From NCBI GenBank assembly GCA_025529335.1, contig JAMYHX010000270.1, positions 1 through 57,186 on the forward strand: a stretch of DNA of 57,186 nt, in the 5' to 3' direction. The stretch's first letter is position 1. Each line of letters begins with the position of its first letter. The notes under the pieces were generated by a model. The model worked only from the letters and a program-made list of their open reading frames with translations, made no database searches and was not told the DNA's origin. Below, piece after piece: positions 55,566-57,186 of the stretch. The position numbers and the translations under genes are program-made. Origin of the DNA: Rhizopus sp. PT2906. Lineage: Eukaryota > Mucoromycota > Mucoromycetes > Mucorales > Rhizopodaceae.

Positions 55566-57186
55566 ATGGGAGAGATTTCTATCAAGAGAGTAGCTCCAGA
55601 CTTGGATCCAAGAAGTGTTGACAATGAGAGCACAAGAACCTTTTATGCCGAGGAATTTAAAAAACTGTCAAAAGAGAATTCAGCATGTGCTGTGTCGTCA
55701 AATCAACACATGGAACAACAAGATATGACTGCAACCATTAATTTAGAAAATATCCCAACAGGTTGTCTGCCCCTCGCACTATTACCCAGTGAAATAGCCG
55801 CTTTTGAAAAATTCATGATGAAACCAAATGTTCAGGATGAGAAAATATGGACTGCGCTTGGTTGCTTTATGCATCCATCGGTTGCAGAAGCTTTAGATAA
55901 TGTGGGAAGCGTTAGCGCCTCTGAACTAGAAGAACATAGTAAACTCAAGTTCCTTATTCGGTTCTTTAAAGAGATACAAACAATAAGGGCAAGTAGATTT
56001 ATGCATGTCTGTAGATCGCCGTTATGCTCACATAATCATTAGGAAGATATCGAAATCGCCATTGTGTGCAGTAATAAAACATCAGAAAAAATTCTCATCA
56101 ACGCGATCAAAGGTCGAGGTTTCAAAATTACAAAACTACAATTCAGAGGCTTCTCCAGTGATGCCCATGGTCTTGTTTTCTGTCACAGCAGGAGACAAGT
56201 CCAACAAAAGCAACGAGATATACCAGTAACCATCCTAATGTCATACACGTATTGTTGTTGTTAATGAACACATGTTTTCTTTTAGAATCCTGGATATACC
56301 ATCGACTTGGTTCTATCTGTTGAGGTGCCAGTTGATACGAACGTTTACCTTCCCAAACTATTCAATGAGCGTCCAGTCAGAGTTGTCCAACTCGCCTGTG
56401 TAGGATCACCTGAAATAAGACTATACAACGTTCAGGAACTTTTACGAAAACATTCTCGTACATTACTATCTCACACTACTCTCAGAGACGTGCCACCGCT
56501 TATTTATAAACAAGTGTTCACAGGAAAGAACCTTTACAACCTGGTCAAGGTTGCCTCTCAATGGAATTCTGTGGTAACAGAGACCCTTTTGCGTTGGTTT
56601 ATGGACGGCAGGGAAAAACACTATCGTTTTCTGGCCTTTGATCAGAATAGGCGGTTATTAGAATATTTGGAATCGGCAAAAAATAATGGCAGTAATCGAT
56701 CTTCACTTGCCAGTTCACCTCGCATATCAAGCGGTCATTCATTCTCATATACTGATTCAGCAAAGAGAACCTACTCACCCGATCACATGAGTTCCAAGTA
56801 CCAGGAGCGCGACATAAAGAGATCAAGGGTAAGCTGTCGCTGTAATCGTGATATATTCTATTTCCTAATGATCATTCCAAAAAGGCGCCGTCTTCCCCTC
56901 CACGTGATTCAAGATCAAGCCAGCAAAGACCTGCAGATCTTAGGCAGAGTAGCATGAGTCGGGATCCTAGAATCAGACTGCAGCAACAACAACATCAAGA
57001 GCAAATGCAGAGTCAACGAGAGATACAACAAGCAGAGCAGGTGAGGCAATTACAACGTGAGAGAGAACTACAAGAGTTGGAACAACAGCGACAACAAGAA
57101 AAACAACATATACAGCATCAACGAGAGATGCATCAACAAAGGCAGCAATTGCTTGAATTGCAACGTGAGAAGCGGCTACAAGAGTT
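55566..57186 (+). CDS. Possible HDA1-complex subunit 2/3-like protein, 5' part only
   Basis: Exons 55566-55988, 56043-56225, 56286-56828 and 56885 to the right edge; incomplete. Residues about 55-75 read PTGCLPLALLPSEIAAFEKF. The stretch KLKFLIRFFKEIQTIREDIE followed by IAIVCSNKTSEKILINAIKG, then GLVFCHSRR, GYTIDLVLSVEVPVD and VRVVQLACVGSPE looks like a helicase-C-like Rossmann fold of the HDA2/3 type (class II histone deacetylase complex scaffold); this is by pattern, not by search. After a linker (SRDPRIR) the protein becomes a Gln/Arg/Glu-rich coiled coil that continues off the window. Intron 1 (55989-56042) has a GC donor (AGG|GCAAGT) and is needed to pass the stop at 56039. An upstream in-frame ATG at 55437 lies in the pyrimidine-rich leader and was not used. 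Confidence 0.7.
55989..56042 (+). other. GC-AG intron in the HDA2/3-like gene
   Basis: Donor AGG|GCAAGT, acceptor CATTAG. It joins KEIQTIR to EDIEIAIV in phase 0. Confidence 0.8.

Noticed and set aside
1..57186. tRNA or rRNA genes.
   Set aside because: No cloverleaf with A and B boxes, and no rRNA-like GC-rich block, was found on reading either strand; a covariance-model scan would be decisive.

Overview
The window is nuclear DNA of a fungus, most probably an early-diverging Mucoromycota (Mucorales-like) species. Reasons: AT-rich spacers, many short GT-AG introns (about 45-65 nt), and a gene set in which ordinary fungal genes (PIK1, TYR1, OPI1, SET5, GDA1, SEC2, GSK3, TOM7) sit beside FANCI and a BZW/5MP eIF5-mimic, both lacking from Saccharomyces. 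No prokaryotic operon signals, rRNA, tRNA or CRISPR array were seen. Most gene models here were rebuilt by hand-splicing; exon coordinates are given and every model listed with exons keeps an open frame, except where a break is noted.

Layout. 1-7.7 kb: a broken gene fragment at the left edge, cytosolic arginyl-tRNA synthetase (+), then an 18-exon FANCI orthologue (-). 7.7-9.7 kb: a poor region with a LINE reverse-transcriptase tail. 9.75-22.7 kb: a dense block with 5MP/BZW (+), a zinc-cluster-less fungal transcription-factor-like protein (+), GDA1 (-), GSK3 (+), a GT2 polysaccharide synthase (-), an FCP1-like HAD protein with an altered catalytic motif (-), SEC2 (+) and OLA1 (-). 22.7-30.6 kb: gene-poor, with an otherwise hidden Yippee-like gene carrying an apparent one-base frameshift, a decayed Fanzor (eukaryotic TnpB-like) gene, a decayed two-exon gene, and a PIF1/Helitron-type helicase relic. 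30.6-50.3 kb: RRM-PUF protein (+), bZIP factor (-), Ulp2/SENP6-type SUMO protease (+), SET5 (+), IP6 kinase (-), OPI1 (-), TOM7 (+), three-repeat Myb factor (-), a Tc1/mariner relic, and PI4-kinase PIK1 (-). 50.3-57.2 kb: a decayed gene of a probably multicopy family, prephenate dehydrogenase TYR1 (+), and the 5' part of a HDA2/3-like protein (+) running off the right edge.

The genes are not a pathway cluster. A loose thread of phosphoinositide and Golgi/secretory functions runs through them: PIK1, SEC2, GDA1, OPI1 and the IP6 kinase. Several neighbours share short divergent promoters (GDA1/GSK3, HAD/SEC2, OPI1/TOM7), and SET5 and the IP6 kinase converge with 16 bp between stop codons.

The most interesting points are: (i) about five of roughly 71 inferred introns use a GC donor, four with an identical GCAAGT start; (ii) FANCI has Glu where human FANCI has the monoubiquitinated Lys523; (iii) a Fanzor pseudogene whose zinc ribbon and last RuvC Asp are mutated; (iv) small genes (TOM7, Yippee) and 12-nt micro-exons that a simple ORF scan misses.
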